Source of the DNA: Ureibacillus composti
GTDB lineage: Bacteria; Bacillota; Bacilli; Bacillales_A; Planococcaceae
DNA length: 64,000 nt
Direction of reading: 5' to 3'
Assembly: GCA_030348875.1 (NCBI GenBank)
Contig: JAUCEP010000002.1
Span: forward strand, 1,195,001-1,259,000
This document shows, piece by piece, positions 47,818 through 57,311 of this stretch (position 1 is the stretch's first letter; each line of letters opens with the position of its first letter). A program made the translations under genes and the position numbers. Below the pieces are notes generated by a model. It was not told the DNA's origin and searched no databases. It saw only the letters and a program-made list of their open reading frames with translations.

Positions 47818-49180
47818 GTCTGGATTAATTGAAATTTTGTCGGGAATATTTGAAAAAATGTCGGGATAAATTACAAATTTGTCGGGATTAATTTTAAAAC
47901 GTCCTAGATCTGGAGCTAGTTCATAATAAAATATTGAATATGGCTAGATTGTGAGAAGTTTTGGCTTGGATTTCCACGAAATTTGGCTAGATTTTATAAA
48001 ATTATGGCTAGATTTCCACGAAATTTCGCAAGATTAATTCAACCAAATAAGAAGCGTCTAGAATAATTGGAAAAGAGTCTAGATTAATCGATAAAGTGTA
48101 TAGAATACTTCCAAAGTTGTCTAGAATACGAGCCGAAGTGTCCAGATTATTTCAGGTAAATAAGAAGCATCTAGATTAATCGAGAAAGTGTCTAGAATAC
48201 GAGCCGTATTGTCTTGATTAATTCAAGTAAATATGAAGTGTCTAGATTAATCGAGAAAGTGTCTAGAATATTTCCAAAATTGTCTAGAATACGAGCCGTA
48301 TTGTCTAGATTATTTCAAGTAAATAAGAAGTGTCTAGATTAATTGGAAAAGAGTCTAGATTAATCAAGTAAGTGTCTAGAATACTCCCAGAAGCGTCTAG
48401 AATATGAGCCGAAGTGTCCAGATTAGTTCAACCAAATAAAAAGAGTCTAGATTAATCGAGAAAGTGTCTAGAATACTCCCAGAAGAGTCTAGAATACGAG
48501 CCGTATTGTCTAGATTATTTCAAGTAAATAAGAAGTGTCTAGAATAATTGGAAAAGAGTCTAGATTAATCAAGTAAATGTCTAGAATACTCCCAGAAGAG
48601 TCTAGAATACGAGCCGAATTGTCCAGATTAATTCAACCAAATAAGAAGTGTCTAGAATAATTGGAAAAGCGTCTAGATTAGTCGAGAAAGTGTCTAGAAT
48701 ACTCCCAGAAGAGTCTAGAATACGAGCCGTAGTGTCTAGATTATTTCAGGTAAATAAGAAGTGTCTAGAATAATTGGAAAAGCGTCTAGATTAGTCGAGA
48801 AAGTGTCTAGAATACTTCCAGAAGAGTCTAGAATATGAGCCGAATTGTCCAGATTATTTCAGGTAAATAAGAAGCGTCTAGAATAATTGGAAAAGAGTCT
48901 AGATTAATCGATAAAGTGTCTAGAATAATTGGAAAAGCGTCTAGATTAATCGAGAAAGTGTCTTGAATACTCCCAGAAGAGTCTAGAATTTGAGCCGTAT
49001 TGTCTAGATTATTTCAAGTAAATAAGAAGCGTCTAGAATAATTGGAAAAGAGTCTAGATTAATCAAGTAAGTGTCTAGAATACTCCCAAAAGTGTCTAGA
49101 AAATCACCTGAATTGTCCAGATTAATCCAAGTAAATAAGAAGAGTCTAGAATAATTGAAAAAGCGTCTAGATTAATCGAG
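47818..49180. repeat. 21-bp-step satellite, left part
   Basis: Core heptamers recur in steps of 21 bases. The left edge has GTCTGGA, then GTCGGGA (47839, 47860, 47881), then GGCTAGATT-type cores (47942, 47963, 47985, 48006, 48027), then mainly GTCTAGA from 48056 on. In the main part four steps of 21 bases plus one of 29 bases form a 113-base period (about ten periods here by length). The unit is not a multiple of three and has many stops; no gene is visible. It ends at the IS element at 49181. Confidence 0.92.
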
Positions 49181-49251
49181 TGATAAAATACCTTAAAAGT
49201 AGACAAAAATATCCGAACAAATAAGTAGATACATCTAGGGAGCGGATATTC

Positions 49252-49536
49252 TTGAGAAAAAGTTATTCATATGAACTAAAAAAAGAAGCAGTAGAACTCT
49301 ACTTTGAAGGATTTTCAGCCAGTTATGTCGCTAATAAATTGGATATCTCCAGCCGTACACTCGTTAATGACTGGGTTAAGCAAGTGAAGGTTTCTAATAC
49401 ATTCGATGTTCTGCTTCCTAATCAAGGAAGACCTAGAAAAAATAGTAAGAAAAAGGAAACAATAGTTGAAGAAAATGAACGGTTAAAATTAGAGAATTTA
49501 TATCTAAAAAAGCTCTTGGAGCTGAAAAGGGGGTGA
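49252..49536 (+). CDS. IS3-family transposase OrfA
   Basis: 94 residues from a TTG with AGGGAG upstream. An N-terminal helix-turn-helix (SYELKKEAVELYFEGFSASY, then VANKLDISSRTLVNDW) binds the element ends; a C-terminal leucine-rich coil follows (ENERLKLENLYLKKLLELKRG). orfB begins four bases before its end in the -1 phase, behind GAAAAGGGGG, so an OrfAB fusion by -1 frameshifting is likely, as in other IS3 members. Confidence 0.9.
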   Translation: MRKSYSYELKKEAVELYFEGFSASYVANKLDISSRTLVNDWVKQVKVSNTFDVLLPNQGRPRKNSKKKETIVEENERLKLENLYLKKLLELKRG

Positions 49537-50417
49537 ATGGAAAACGAGTAACATTTGAATTTATTGAAGAACAATCCGAAAATTATCCTGTTACAACTAT
49601 CTTTAAATTCATAAATGGTGTATCAAGATCAGGATATTATAAATGGAAAAAAGAAAAAGAAACACGTGAATCGCAAGCGGAAAAAGATAAACCAATTTTA
49701 AACGAAATGATTGTACATTATAGGATTCATGGTGGGAATTTAGGAAATGAACGGTTTAAATTAATTCTAGATCAGATATTGGATCACCCCATTAACGTTA
49801 AAAGAATTCGTCGAATGAGAGAGCAATACAACCTACCATTATTAACGAAAAAGAGAAAGCCTCATAGAGGCTTTAAGGAACATGTGAAGGTGGGGAATTT
49901 ATTAAATCGTAACTTTAAAGCAAGACGTCAAGGTATTAAATTCAGTATAGATATCTCTTATTTAGAAATTAAGAAACCTGCATCAGATTTCATCTTTTTA
50001 TGTGCGATTAAAGATTTATTTAATAATGAAATCGTAGCTTATAAAATCGGTGATTATCAAGATTTAGACCTTGTTCTAGATACGGTTAAATTACTAAAAG
50101 AAAAAGGACCTGAAAAAGGAGCGATCATTCACAGTGATCAAGGCTCACAATTTACAAGTTCCCTTTACATGAAAGAGCTTCAAAATCTTCAATTCACACA
50201 ATCAATGTCTCGCAGAGGCAACTGCTGGGACAATGCATGTATCGAAAGTTTCTTCGGAAAATTAAAAACCGAAATGCCTGGTTTTGGCCAACCAGAAACT
50301 AAAGAAGAAATGATTGAAGCTGTATCAAACTATATAAAGTATTATAACGAAATTCGACCACAATTAAAACTGAAAATGAGTCCAGTACAGTATCGAAATA
50401 ATTCGGTAGCTGCTTAA
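49533..50417 (+). CDS. IS3-family transposase OrfB (DDE)
   Basis: 294 residues, GTG start overlapping orfA. An HTH_21-like segment (NEMIVHYRIHGGNLGNERFK) precedes the rve integrase core. The DDE residues are visible in FSIDISYLEI, IHSDQGSQFTS and NACIESFFGKLKTEM. No stops or frameshifts interrupt it, so the element appears functional. It catalyses strand transfer of the IS. Confidence 0.93.
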   Translation: MNGKRVTFEFIEEQSENYPVTTIFKFINGVSRSGYYKWKKEKETRESQAEKDKPILNEMIVHYRIHGGNLGNERFKLILDQILDHPINVKRIRRMREQYNLPLLTKKRKPHRGFKEHVKVGNLLNRNFKARRQGIKFSIDISYLEIKKPASDFIFLCAIKDLFNNEIVAYKIGDYQDLDLVLDTVKLLKEKGPEKGAIIHSDQGSQFTSSLYMKELQNLQFTQSMSRRGNCWDNACIESFFGKLKTEMPGFGQPETKEEMIEAVSNYIKYYNEIRPQLKLKMSPVQYRNNSVAA

Positions 50418-50480
50418 ACAAGGTAGGAGAGAAAAAATCACCTTACCATTTTAGATTCAACCTCCCCTTGCCTTTTTTCA

Positions 50481-50540
50481 CCATATCCCGTGAAGTCAGT
50501 CAAAGGCTCTTTTCACTTTGACTGACTTCACGGGATATGG
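50481..50540. repeat. 25-bp perfect palindrome inside the IS 3' region
   Basis: CCATATCCCGTGAAGTCAGT (then CAAAG) at 50481-50505 is perfectly repeated in inverse at 50516-50540 with a ten-base loop. Outer bases CAACCTCCC (50459-50467) and GGGAGGTTG (50555-50563) are complementary as well. It lies between orfB and the right end. It could be a terminator for the transposase transcript in both directions, though there is no T-run, or a nested palindromic element. Confidence 0.85.
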
Positions 50541-50677
50541 GATCTTGAATTGAAGGGAGGTTGTACGAGATTAATCTGAAATTATAGGTATTTTGAATTT
50601 GACTGGGTAGATTTTTAAAAAATAATATTAATGAATTTGTCGGGATAGAAATTGTCCACTTGACAGGTAGTAAGTCA

Positions 50678-52150
50678 GAGAAAGTGTCTAGAATATTTCC
50701 AAAATTGTCTAGAATACGAGCCGAAGTGTCTAGATTATTTCAAGTAAATAAGAAGTGTCTAGAATAATTTCTAAAGCGTCTAGATTAGTCGAAAAAGTGT
50801 CTAGAATACTCCCAGAAGAGTCTAGAATACGAGCCGAATTGTCCAGATTAATTCAACCAAATAAGAAGTGTCTAGAATAATTGGAAAAGCGTCTAGATTA
50901 GTCGAGAAAGTGTCTAGAATACTCCCAGAAGAGTCTAGATTACGAGCCGTATTGTCTAGATTATTTCAAGTAAATAAGAAGCGTCTAGAATAATTGGAAA
51001 AGAGTCTAGATTAATCGAGAAAGTGTCTAGAATACTCCCAGAAGAGTCTAGAATATGAGCCGTAGTGTCTAGATTATTTCAGGTAAATAAGAAGTGTCTA
51101 GAATAATTGGAAAAGAGTCTAGATTAATCAAGTAAGTGTCTAGAATACTCCCAGAAGAGTCTACAATATGAGCCGAATTGTCCAGATTAATTCAACCAAA
51201 TAAGAAGCGTCTAGAATAATTGGAAAAGAGTCTAGATTAACTGCAAAAGTGTCTAGAATACTTCCAAAATTGTCTAGAATACGAGCCAAATTGTCCAGAT
51301 TAATTCAACCAAATAAGAAGTGTCTAGAATAATTGGAAAAGCGTCTAGATTAGTCGAGAAAGTGTCTAGAATACTCCCAGAAGAGTCTAGATTACGAGCC
51401 GTATTGTCTAGATTATTTCAAGTAAATAAGAAGCGTCTAGAATAATTGGAAAAGAGTCTAGATTAATCGAGAAAGTGTCTAGAATACTCCCAGAAGAGTC
51501 TAGAATATGAGCCGTAGTGTCTAGATTATTTCAGGTAAATAAGAAGTGTCTAGAATAATTGGAAAAGAGTCTAGATTAATCAAGTAAGTGTCTAGAATAC
51601 TCCCAGAAGAGTCTACAATATGAGCCGAATTGTCCAGATTAATTCAACCAAATAAGAAGCGTCTAGAATAATTGGAAAAGAGTCTAGATTAACTGCAAAA
51701 GTGTCTAGAATACTTCCAAAATTGTCTAGAATACGAGCCAAATTGTCCAGATTAATTCAACCAAATAAGAAGTGTCTAGAATAATTTCTAAAGAGTCTAG
51801 ATTAGTCGAGAAAGTGTCTAGAATACTCCCAGAAGAGTCTAGAATACGAGCCGAAGTGTCCAGATTATTTCAACCAAATAATAAGAGTCCAGATTAGTCG
51901 AGAAAGTGTCTAGAATACTCCCAGAAGAGTCTAGAATACGAGCCGAATTGTCCAGATTATTTCAACCAAATAAAAAGAGTCTAGATTAATCAAGAAAGTG
52001 TCTAGAATACTCCCAGAAGAGTCTAGAATACGAGCCAAATTGTCCAGATTATTTCAACCAAATAAAAAGCGTCTAGAATAATCGAAAAAGCGTCTAGAAT
52101 ACTCCCAAAAGTGTCTAGAAAATCACCCGAATTGTCCAGATTAATCCAAC
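50678..52150. repeat. 21-bp-step satellite, right part
   Basis: Continuation of the GTCTAGA array beyond the IS, with the same grammar of four 21-base steps and one 29-base step (113-base period, about thirteen periods by length). A 452-base segment, four periods, is present twice in tandem (about 50843-51332 and 51295-51784). Rare variants such as GTCTACAAT and AACTGCAAAAG are shared by both copies. The last core, GTCCAGATT, is at about 52134. No gene is visible. Confidence 0.92.
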
Positions 52151-52270
52151 ATTACTCCAAATCAAATTTAATAAAAACCCAATGCATAGACCTACCTATG
52201 CTTTAGCCAGAACCAAAAATCCAAAACTACTACAAACCCAAATCATTTCATCAAAAAAGGAGCACATACA

Positions 52271-53179
52271 ATGAACGGGATTCTTCCTCTATGGAAAGAG
52301 CGCGGGATGACGAGTCATGATTGCGTATTCAAACTAAGAAAAATACTAAAAACGAAAAAAGTCGGCCATACTGGAACACTTGATCCGGGAGTAGAAGGCG
52401 TCCTACCTATTTGTATTGGCCAAGCGACACGGATTGCCGAGTACCTAACAGACGCAGGGAAAACTTATGAAGCGATCGTTTCCATAGGACGTACAACGAC
52501 AACGGAAGATGCAGAAGGGGAGACTGTTGAGCAAGATGACTCGCATAAGTCCATCACTCGCGAGCAGCTGCTACAAGCACTTTCTTCTCTAACAGGAGAG
52601 ATTGAACAAACTCCTCCGATGTACTCAGCTGTCAAAGTAAACGGTAAAAAATTATATGAGTATGCTAGAAAAGGGCAAGAAGTGGAACGCCCAACTCGTA
52701 AGGTTACCATTTATCAACTTGATTTATTAGATGAAGCATCAAACTTCGAAGGGCAAGAAATCACCTTTAAAATTCGTATAAAATGCTCAAAAGGGACATA
52801 TATTCGCACATTAGCAGTTCAAATTGGAGAAGCGCTCGGGTTTCCCGCACATATGGCATCGCTTGTTCGAACAGCATCAGGTACCTTTTCTAAAGAAAAT
52901 TGTGTTACGATATCAGAGGTAGAAGCGGCGATGAATGAAGAAAAAGTTGACCAATATATTCTACCTGTGGAATATGCACTTACTGCATTTCCATATATTG
53001 AAATCGATGAATCGATAGAAAAACAAATTTTGAATGGACAAGTTCTCCCAATACATGCATTATTAAAAGAAAACGATAAAATAGTATTTGGAATGAGTCA
53101 AAAGGCTATAGCAGTATATATTCAACATCCAACGAAACCTCATTTGATGAAACCAGAAAAAATGTTCCCTACTATCTGA
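52271..53179 (+). CDS. truB: tRNA pseudouridine-55 synthase
   Basis: 302 residues. Catalytic D38 lies in KVGHTGTLDPGVEGVLPICI. Conserved TGEIEQTPPMYSAVKVNGKKLYE is present, and a C-terminal PUA-like tail. It modifies U55 in the T-loop of tRNAs. AAAAGGAGCA precedes the ATG. It is detached from rbfA by the satellite and the IS, so it must have its own promoter, but I see no convincing one in 52150-52270. Confidence 0.96.
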   Translation: MNGILPLWKERGMTSHDCVFKLRKILKTKKVGHTGTLDPGVEGVLPICIGQATRIAEYLTDAGKTYEAIVSIGRTTTTEDAEGETVEQDDSHKSITREQLLQALSSLTGEIEQTPPMYSAVKVNGKKLYEYARKGQEVERPTRKVTIYQLDLLDEASNFEGQEITFKIRIKCSKGTYIRTLAVQIGEALGFPAHMASLVRTASGTFSKENCVTISEVEAAMNEEKVDQYILPVEYALTAFPYIEIDESIEKQILNGQVLPIHALLKENDKIVFGMSQKAIAVYIQHPTKPHLMKPEKMFPTI

Positions 53180-53194
53180 ATAGGAGGCTTTAAT

Positions 53195-54148
53195 GTGAAT
53201 GTTATTCATTTAAAATATCCATATCAAATAAATCAACTTAATCAATTGACTGCATTTTCTCTTGCAGTCGGATTCTTTGATGGCGTACATAGAGGACATC
53301 AAGCAGTCATTGGAGCTGCAATGGATAAAGCTAGAGAGTTAAACATAAACAGTGCCGTCATGACGTTTGATCCACACCCATCAATCGTTCTTGGTGGACG
53401 AAATGAAAAAGTATTTTACATTACACCCCTTCGTCAAAAGCTGGAAATTATTGAAGGTATTGGCGTTGATACGGTGTTTGTTGTGCAATTTACATCTGAT
53501 TTTGCAAAATTATCACCAGAAGATTTTATCCAGTACTTCATCCGTGATTTAAATGTAAAACATGTAACAGCTGGATTTGATTTTTCATTTGGTGCATTAG
53601 GAAGAGGAAAGATGGATATGATGAAAGAGTTAAGTAATGGAGAATTTGGCGTAACAGTTGTTGACAAGTTCAGCGATGGAGAAGAAAAAATCAGTTCTAC
53701 TAGAATTCGCAAGAGTTTACAAGATGGCGATATGGAAACGGCTCATGAATTATTAGGCCGTCCATTTGAAGTGCCTGGCATTGTCGTTCATGGCGATAAA
53801 CGTGGACGTACAATCGGTTTCCCAACTGCGAATATTCAAGCGATGGATGGATGTTTTATTCCAGCTACTGGTGTGTATGCTGTTCGAATTTTGGTCCAAA
53901 ATAATTGGTATGACGGCGTATGTAATGTGGGCTATAAACCTACTTTTAAAAACCCTGAAGACAAGCAATTATCCATCGAAGTGCACATTTTGAACTTCGA
54001 AAAGAATATTTATGGTGAAGAAGTGACAGTAGGCTGGTATAAACGCATACGAAGTGAGAAAAAATTCGATGGAATTGAATCGCTAAAAGCACAAATTCAA
54101 CATGATAAAGAAGAAGCAATCCGTTATTTTGCGGAAGATGCTAAATAG
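53195..54148 (+). CDS. ribF: Bifunctional riboflavin kinase/FAD synthetase
   Basis: 317 residues from a GTG preceded by TAGGAGG. N-terminal FMN adenylyltransferase: VGFFDGVHRGHQAVI (about 27-41) and ISSTRIRKSL (about 168-177). C-terminal riboflavin kinase (about 185-310): GDKRGRTIGFPTANI and TGVYAVRILV. It makes FMN and FAD from riboflavin and ATP. In Bacillales it is usually named ribC or ribF and follows truB, 15 bases away here. Confidence 0.95.
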   Translation: MNVIHLKYPYQINQLNQLTAFSLAVGFFDGVHRGHQAVIGAAMDKARELNINSAVMTFDPHPSIVLGGRNEKVFYITPLRQKLEIIEGIGVDTVFVVQFTSDFAKLSPEDFIQYFIRDLNVKHVTAGFDFSFGALGRGKMDMMKELSNGEFGVTVVDKFSDGEEKISSTRIRKSLQDGDMETAHELLGRPFEVPGIVVHGDKRGRTIGFPTANIQAMDGCFIPATGVYAVRILVQNNWYDGVCNVGYKPTFKNPEDKQLSIEVHILNFEKNIYGEEVTVGWYKRIRSEKKFDGIESLKAQIQHDKEEAIRYFAEDAK

Positions 54149-54149
54149 T

Positions 54150-54279
54150 TGATTGTAGGTTGAAAGTATGGTACTCTTTATAGTGCCTATGTGCTTAACC
54201 TTGGCTCGGCTGTCCGAATCTCCAACGGTTGCTGTGCTTAATGGTGATAAATTTTAAATTATTGGGAGGTCCATTTATT
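54150..54279 (+). promoter_or_regulatory. Probable S15 autoregulatory leader of rpsO
   Basis: A structured-looking region with GTGCTTAACCTTGGCT and GGTTGCTGTGCTTAATGGTG precedes the rpsO ribosome-binding site (GGGAGG). Firmicute rpsO leaders bind S15 and repress translation; the position and length here are consistent with that. I have not proved the fold by hand. Confidence 0.5.
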
Positions 54280-54549
54280 ATGGCAATTACAAAAGAACGC
54301 AAAAATGAACTAATCGCTGAGTACCGTACTCACGAAGGAGATACTGGTTCTCCAGAAGTACAAATCGCAGTTTTAACTCACGAGATCAACGCATTAAACG
54401 ATCACTTACGTACTCACAAAAAAGATTTCCACTCTGAGCGTGGTCTTCTTAAAAAGGTAGGTCGTCGTCGTCACTTATTAAAATATTTACGTGAAACTGA
54501 CGTACAACGTTACCGTGAATTAATTCAAAAACTTGGATTACGTCGCTAA
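54280..54549 (+). CDS. rpsO: 30S ribosomal protein S15
   Basis: 89 residues from the ATG at 54280, seven bases after GGGAGG; the upstream extension from 54229 is in the leader and rejected. [40 protein letters not shown] and [13 protein letters not shown] are all diagnostic of S15. Codon use is of the highly expressed type. It binds 16S rRNA centrally during 30S assembly. Next to pnp as in most bacteria. Confidence 0.98.
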   Translation: MAITKERKNELIAEYRTHEGDTGSPEVQIAVLTHEINALNDHLRTHKKDFHSERGLLKKVGRRRHLLKYLRETDVQRYRELIQKLGLRR

Positions 54550-54550
54550 T

Positions 54551-54671
54551 TAGAAAAGCGGAGAACGCCTGTTAAGCTCCGACAATAACTGGAAGAACCT
54601 TCGAAAGGGCGCTTTTGGCCCTTGAAGAAGGTTCTGAAGTTGCCCTCGGAGCTGGCGTTCGTAGCTAGACA
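54551..54671 (-). repeat. Family A intergenic element (copy after rpsO)
   Basis: The element begins TAGAAAAGCGGAGAACGCC two bases after the rpsO stop and ends GGCGTTCGTAGCTAGACAAC. The hairpin pairs GAACCTTC with GAAGGTTC around an AAGGGCGCTTTTGGCCCTT core. Outer GAGAACGCC and GGCGTTC pair as well. Inverse orientation to the copies at 4025 and 11095. Confidence 0.8.
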
Positions 54672-54730
54672 ACTAATCAGTGATGCGCGAATGAAAACAT
54701 GTATTTGTTACCGCGCAAAGTAATCATCAA

Positions 54731-54758
54731 AAAAAGCGGGAATGTTCCCGCTTTTTCT
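54731..54758 (+). terminator. Intrinsic terminator after rpsO
   Basis: AAAAAGCGGGAA and TTCCCGCTTTTT form a perfect twelve-pair stem with a minimal loop, followed by C and more T residues. The following 250 bases to pnp show only a weak promoter candidate (TTGATA at 54856, TATAAT at 54877, 15-base spacing). Confidence 0.92.
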
Positions 54759-55004
54759 TTATGTTAAAGAAAATTCTATATTTTTCCTTCAAACCGAAAA
54801 AAATGACGAAATGTCCATAATTTGATGGAAAATATTTAGCATAGAAATAGCTTTTTTGATACACTTACTAATGATATATAATTTTTTTTGAATAGGAAAA
54901 TGAAGATGATTTCCGTATCCAAAAACAGCATCAGCTCGGGCCTTTTAGGGTCGAACGATATATTTCAGACGTAAGTTTGTTTTTATGAGAAAGGGGTTCA
55001 TTAA

Positions 55005-57125
55005 ATGACCGAAAAAAAAGTCTATTCGTATGAATGGGCTGGCCGTCAACTCGTAGTTGAAGTAGGACAGCTAGCAAAACAAGCAAATGGCGCTACATTA
55101 GTACGCTATGGCGAATCAGCAGTATTAGCCACTGCCACAATGTCAAAACAACCAAAACCACTAGATTTCTTCCCACTAACTGTGAACTATGAAGAACGTT
55201 TATATGCAGCAGGGAAAATTCCTGGAGGATTCATTAAACGTGAAGGGCGTCCATCTGAGCATGCCATTTTAGTTTCACGCCTTATTGACCGTCCAATTCG
55301 TCCAATGTTCCCAGATGGATTCCGTAACGAAGTACAAGTAATCTCAATGGTTATGTCTTCAGATCCTGACTGTCCAACAGACGTGGCGGCTATGTTCGGT
55401 TCTTCTTTAGCATTATCAGTTTCAGACATTCCATTTGATGGACCAATCGCTGGTGTTCACGTTGGATATATCGACGGAGAATTCGTACTTAACCCAACTG
55501 TTGAACAATCTGAAAAAAGTATTGTACATTTAACAGTTGCTGGTAACAAAGATGCCATCAACATGGTTGAAGCAGGTGCACTTGAAGTTCCTGAAGAAAT
55601 CATGCTAGAAGCGATTATGTTCGGACACGAAGAAATTAAAAAATTAATTGCCTTCCAAGAACAAATCGTTGCAGAAGTAGGAAAAGAAAAAATTGGCGTT
55701 GAATTATTTGAAATCAACGAAGAAATTTCTGCTCAAGTGAAAGCTGCTTGTGAAGAAGAAATGATCGCTGCTATTCAAACAGTTGAAAAACATGCTCGTG
55801 AAGAAGCAATTTCAGCTGTAAAAGAAAAAGTCCTTGCAAGCTACGAAGAACAAGAAGCAGACGATGAAACACTTAAACAAGTGAAAACGATTTTAGATAA
55901 AATGGTGAAAGAGGAAGTACGCCGCCTTATTACGGAAGAAAAAATCCGTCCAGATGGTCGTAAATTGGATGAAATCCGTCCTTTATCATCTGAAGTTAAT
56001 TTATTGCAACGTGCACACGGTTCAGGCCTATTTACACGTGGACAAACTCAGGCACTTTCAATTTGTACATTAGGGCCACTAGGTGACGTTCAAATTATCG
56101 ATGGTCTTGGTCTTGAAGAGTCTAAACGCTTCATGCACCATTACAACTTCCCACAATTCTCTGTAGGGGAAACTGGCCCAATGCGTGGACCTGGTCGTCG
56201 TGAAATTGGACATGGTGCCCTTGGAGAACGTGCATTACTTGCGGTAATTCCAGATGAAACTGACTTCCCATATGCAATTCGTTGTGTATCTGAAGTATTA
56301 GAATCAAACGGTTCAACATCTCAAGCATCAATTTGTGCATCAACTCTTGCCATGATGGATGCAGGTGTACCATTAAAAGCTCCTGTAGCTGGTATTGCCA
56401 TGGGTCTTGTGAAAAAAGGCGAACACTATTCAGTATTAACAGACATTCAAGGTATGGAAGATCACCTTGGTGACATGGACTTTAAAGTTGCCGGTACTGC
56501 AAAAGGTGTAACAGCTCTTCAAATGGACATCAAAATTGATGGGTTATCACGTAACATTTTAGAAGAAGCGTTACAACAAGCAAAAGCAGGGCGTATGATC
56601 ATTTTGGATCACATGATGTCAACAATTTCACAACCACGTGAAGAGTTATCTGAATACGCGCCAAAAATCATTACAATTAAAATCAATCCAGAAAAAATTC
56701 GTGACGTTATCGGATCTGGTGGTAAAACAATCAATAAAATCATTGAAGAAACTGGCGTAAAAATTGATACAGAACAAGACGGTACAATCTACATTTCTTC
56801 TGCGAACCAAGCAATGAACGTTCGTGCAAAAGAAATTATCGAATCCATCGTTCGCGAAGCAAAAGTTGGCGAATACTACATGGCAACGGTAAAACGTATC
56901 GAAAAATTCGGTGCCTTCTGTGAAATCTTCTCTGGAAAAGACGGATTACTTCATATCTCTGAAATCCAAGAAGAACGCACAAACAAAGTAGAAGACGTAC
57001 TAAAACTTGGGGATCAATTACTTGTAAAAGTTATCGAAATCGACAACCAAGGCCGCGTTAACCTTTCTCGTAAAGTAGTCATCAAAGAAGAAAAAGAACG
57101 CGCTGAACAAGCTGAAAACCAATAA
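55005..57125 (+). CDS. pnp: Polyribonucleotide nucleotidyltransferase
   Basis: 706 residues. Two RNase PH domains (about 5-140 and 310-540; [20 protein letters not shown] in the second) flank an alpha-helical domain. A KH domain ([20 protein letters not shown]) and an S1 domain ([20 protein letters not shown]) follow. PNPase is the main 3'-5' phosphorolytic mRNA nuclease and a likely partner in degradosome-like assemblies. The start follows AGAAAGGGG. A terminator follows the stop. Confidence 0.97.
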   Translation: MTEKKVYSYEWAGRQLVVEVGQLAKQANGATLVRYGESAVLATATMSKQPKPLDFFPLTVNYEERLYAAGKIPGGFIKREGRPSEHAILVSRLIDRPIRPMFPDGFRNEVQVISMVMSSDPDCPTDVAAMFGSSLALSVSDIPFDGPIAGVHVGYIDGEFVLNPTVEQSEKSIVHLTVAGNKDAINMVEAGALEVPEEIMLEAIMFGHEEIKKLIAFQEQIVAEVGKEKIGVELFEINEEISAQVKAACEEEMIAAIQTVEKHAREEAISAVKEKVLASYEEQEADDETLKQVKTILDKMVKEEVRRLITEEKIRPDGRKLDEIRPLSSEVNLLQRAHGSGLFTRGQTQALSICTLGPLGDVQIIDGLGLEESKRFMHHYNFPQFSVGETGPMRGPGRREIGHGALGERALLAVIPDETDFPYAIRCVSEVLESNGSTSQASICASTLAMMDAGVPLKAPVAGIAMGLVKKGEHYSVLTDIQGMEDHLGDMDFKVAGTAKGVTALQMDIKIDGLSRNILEEALQQAKAGRMIILDHMMSTISQPREELSEYAPKIITIKINPEKIRDVIGSGGKTINKIIEETGVKIDTEQDGTIYISSANQAMNVRAKEIIESIVREAKVGEYYMATVKRIEKFGAFCEIFSGKDGLLHISEIQEERTNKVEDVLKLGDQLLVKVIEIDNQGRVNLSRKVVIKEEKERAEQAENQ

Positions 57126-57136
57126 TCACAATAACT

Positions 57137-57177
57137 GTCTCATTAGGATCACAGAAGATTCCTGGTGAGGCTTTTTT
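57137..57177 (+). terminator. Intrinsic terminator after pnp
   Basis: GTCTCATTAGGA pairs with TCCTGGTGAGGC over twelve positions with several G-U pairs, followed by TTTTTT. Confidence 0.8.
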
Positions 57178-57215
57178 AGTTGGAAAGTTACCTAATTGGA
57201 TAAAATCTGAGCAAT

Positions 57216-57265
57216 AAAAAAACAATAGGCTAGGGGAGTTTGAGCTCTCTAGCCTATTGTTTTTT
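57216..57265 (-). terminator. Terminator at the end of the efe operon (bidirectional)
   Basis: AAAAAACAATAGGCTAG and its exact inverse form a 17-pair stem with a 16-base loop, A-run on one side and T-run on the other. It lies between convergent pnp and efeU and can serve both. Confidence 0.92.
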
Positions 57266-57311
57266 GCTTTAGTGAATAACTTAATCGATTATTCTGTACG
57301 CTTTTGAAAAA

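Larger units (their letters stand above)
49181..50677 (+). mobile_element. IS3-family insertion sequence
   Basis: 1,497 bases. The left end TGATAAAATACCTTAAAAGT and the reverse complement of the right end, TGACTTACTACCTGTCAAGT, match imperfectly and the match continues inwards (GACAA, TATCC, ACAAAT) over about 48 bases. Ends are TG...CA. The flanking trinucleotide GAG is duplicated (49178-49180 and 50678-50680), a normal IS3-type target duplication. Removing the element and one GAG restores an exact satellite step. It carries overlapping orfA and orfB. Confidence 0.93.

Noticed and set aside
47818-52150. CRISPR array
   Set aside because: Repeats are 21-base steps with spacers that are themselves repeated in fixed order; there are no unique spacers and no cas genes nearby.
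47818-52150. Coding repeat protein in the satellite
   Set aside because: The 113-base period is not divisible by three and all frames meet stops (TAG in GTC-TAG, TAA in AATAA) within each period.
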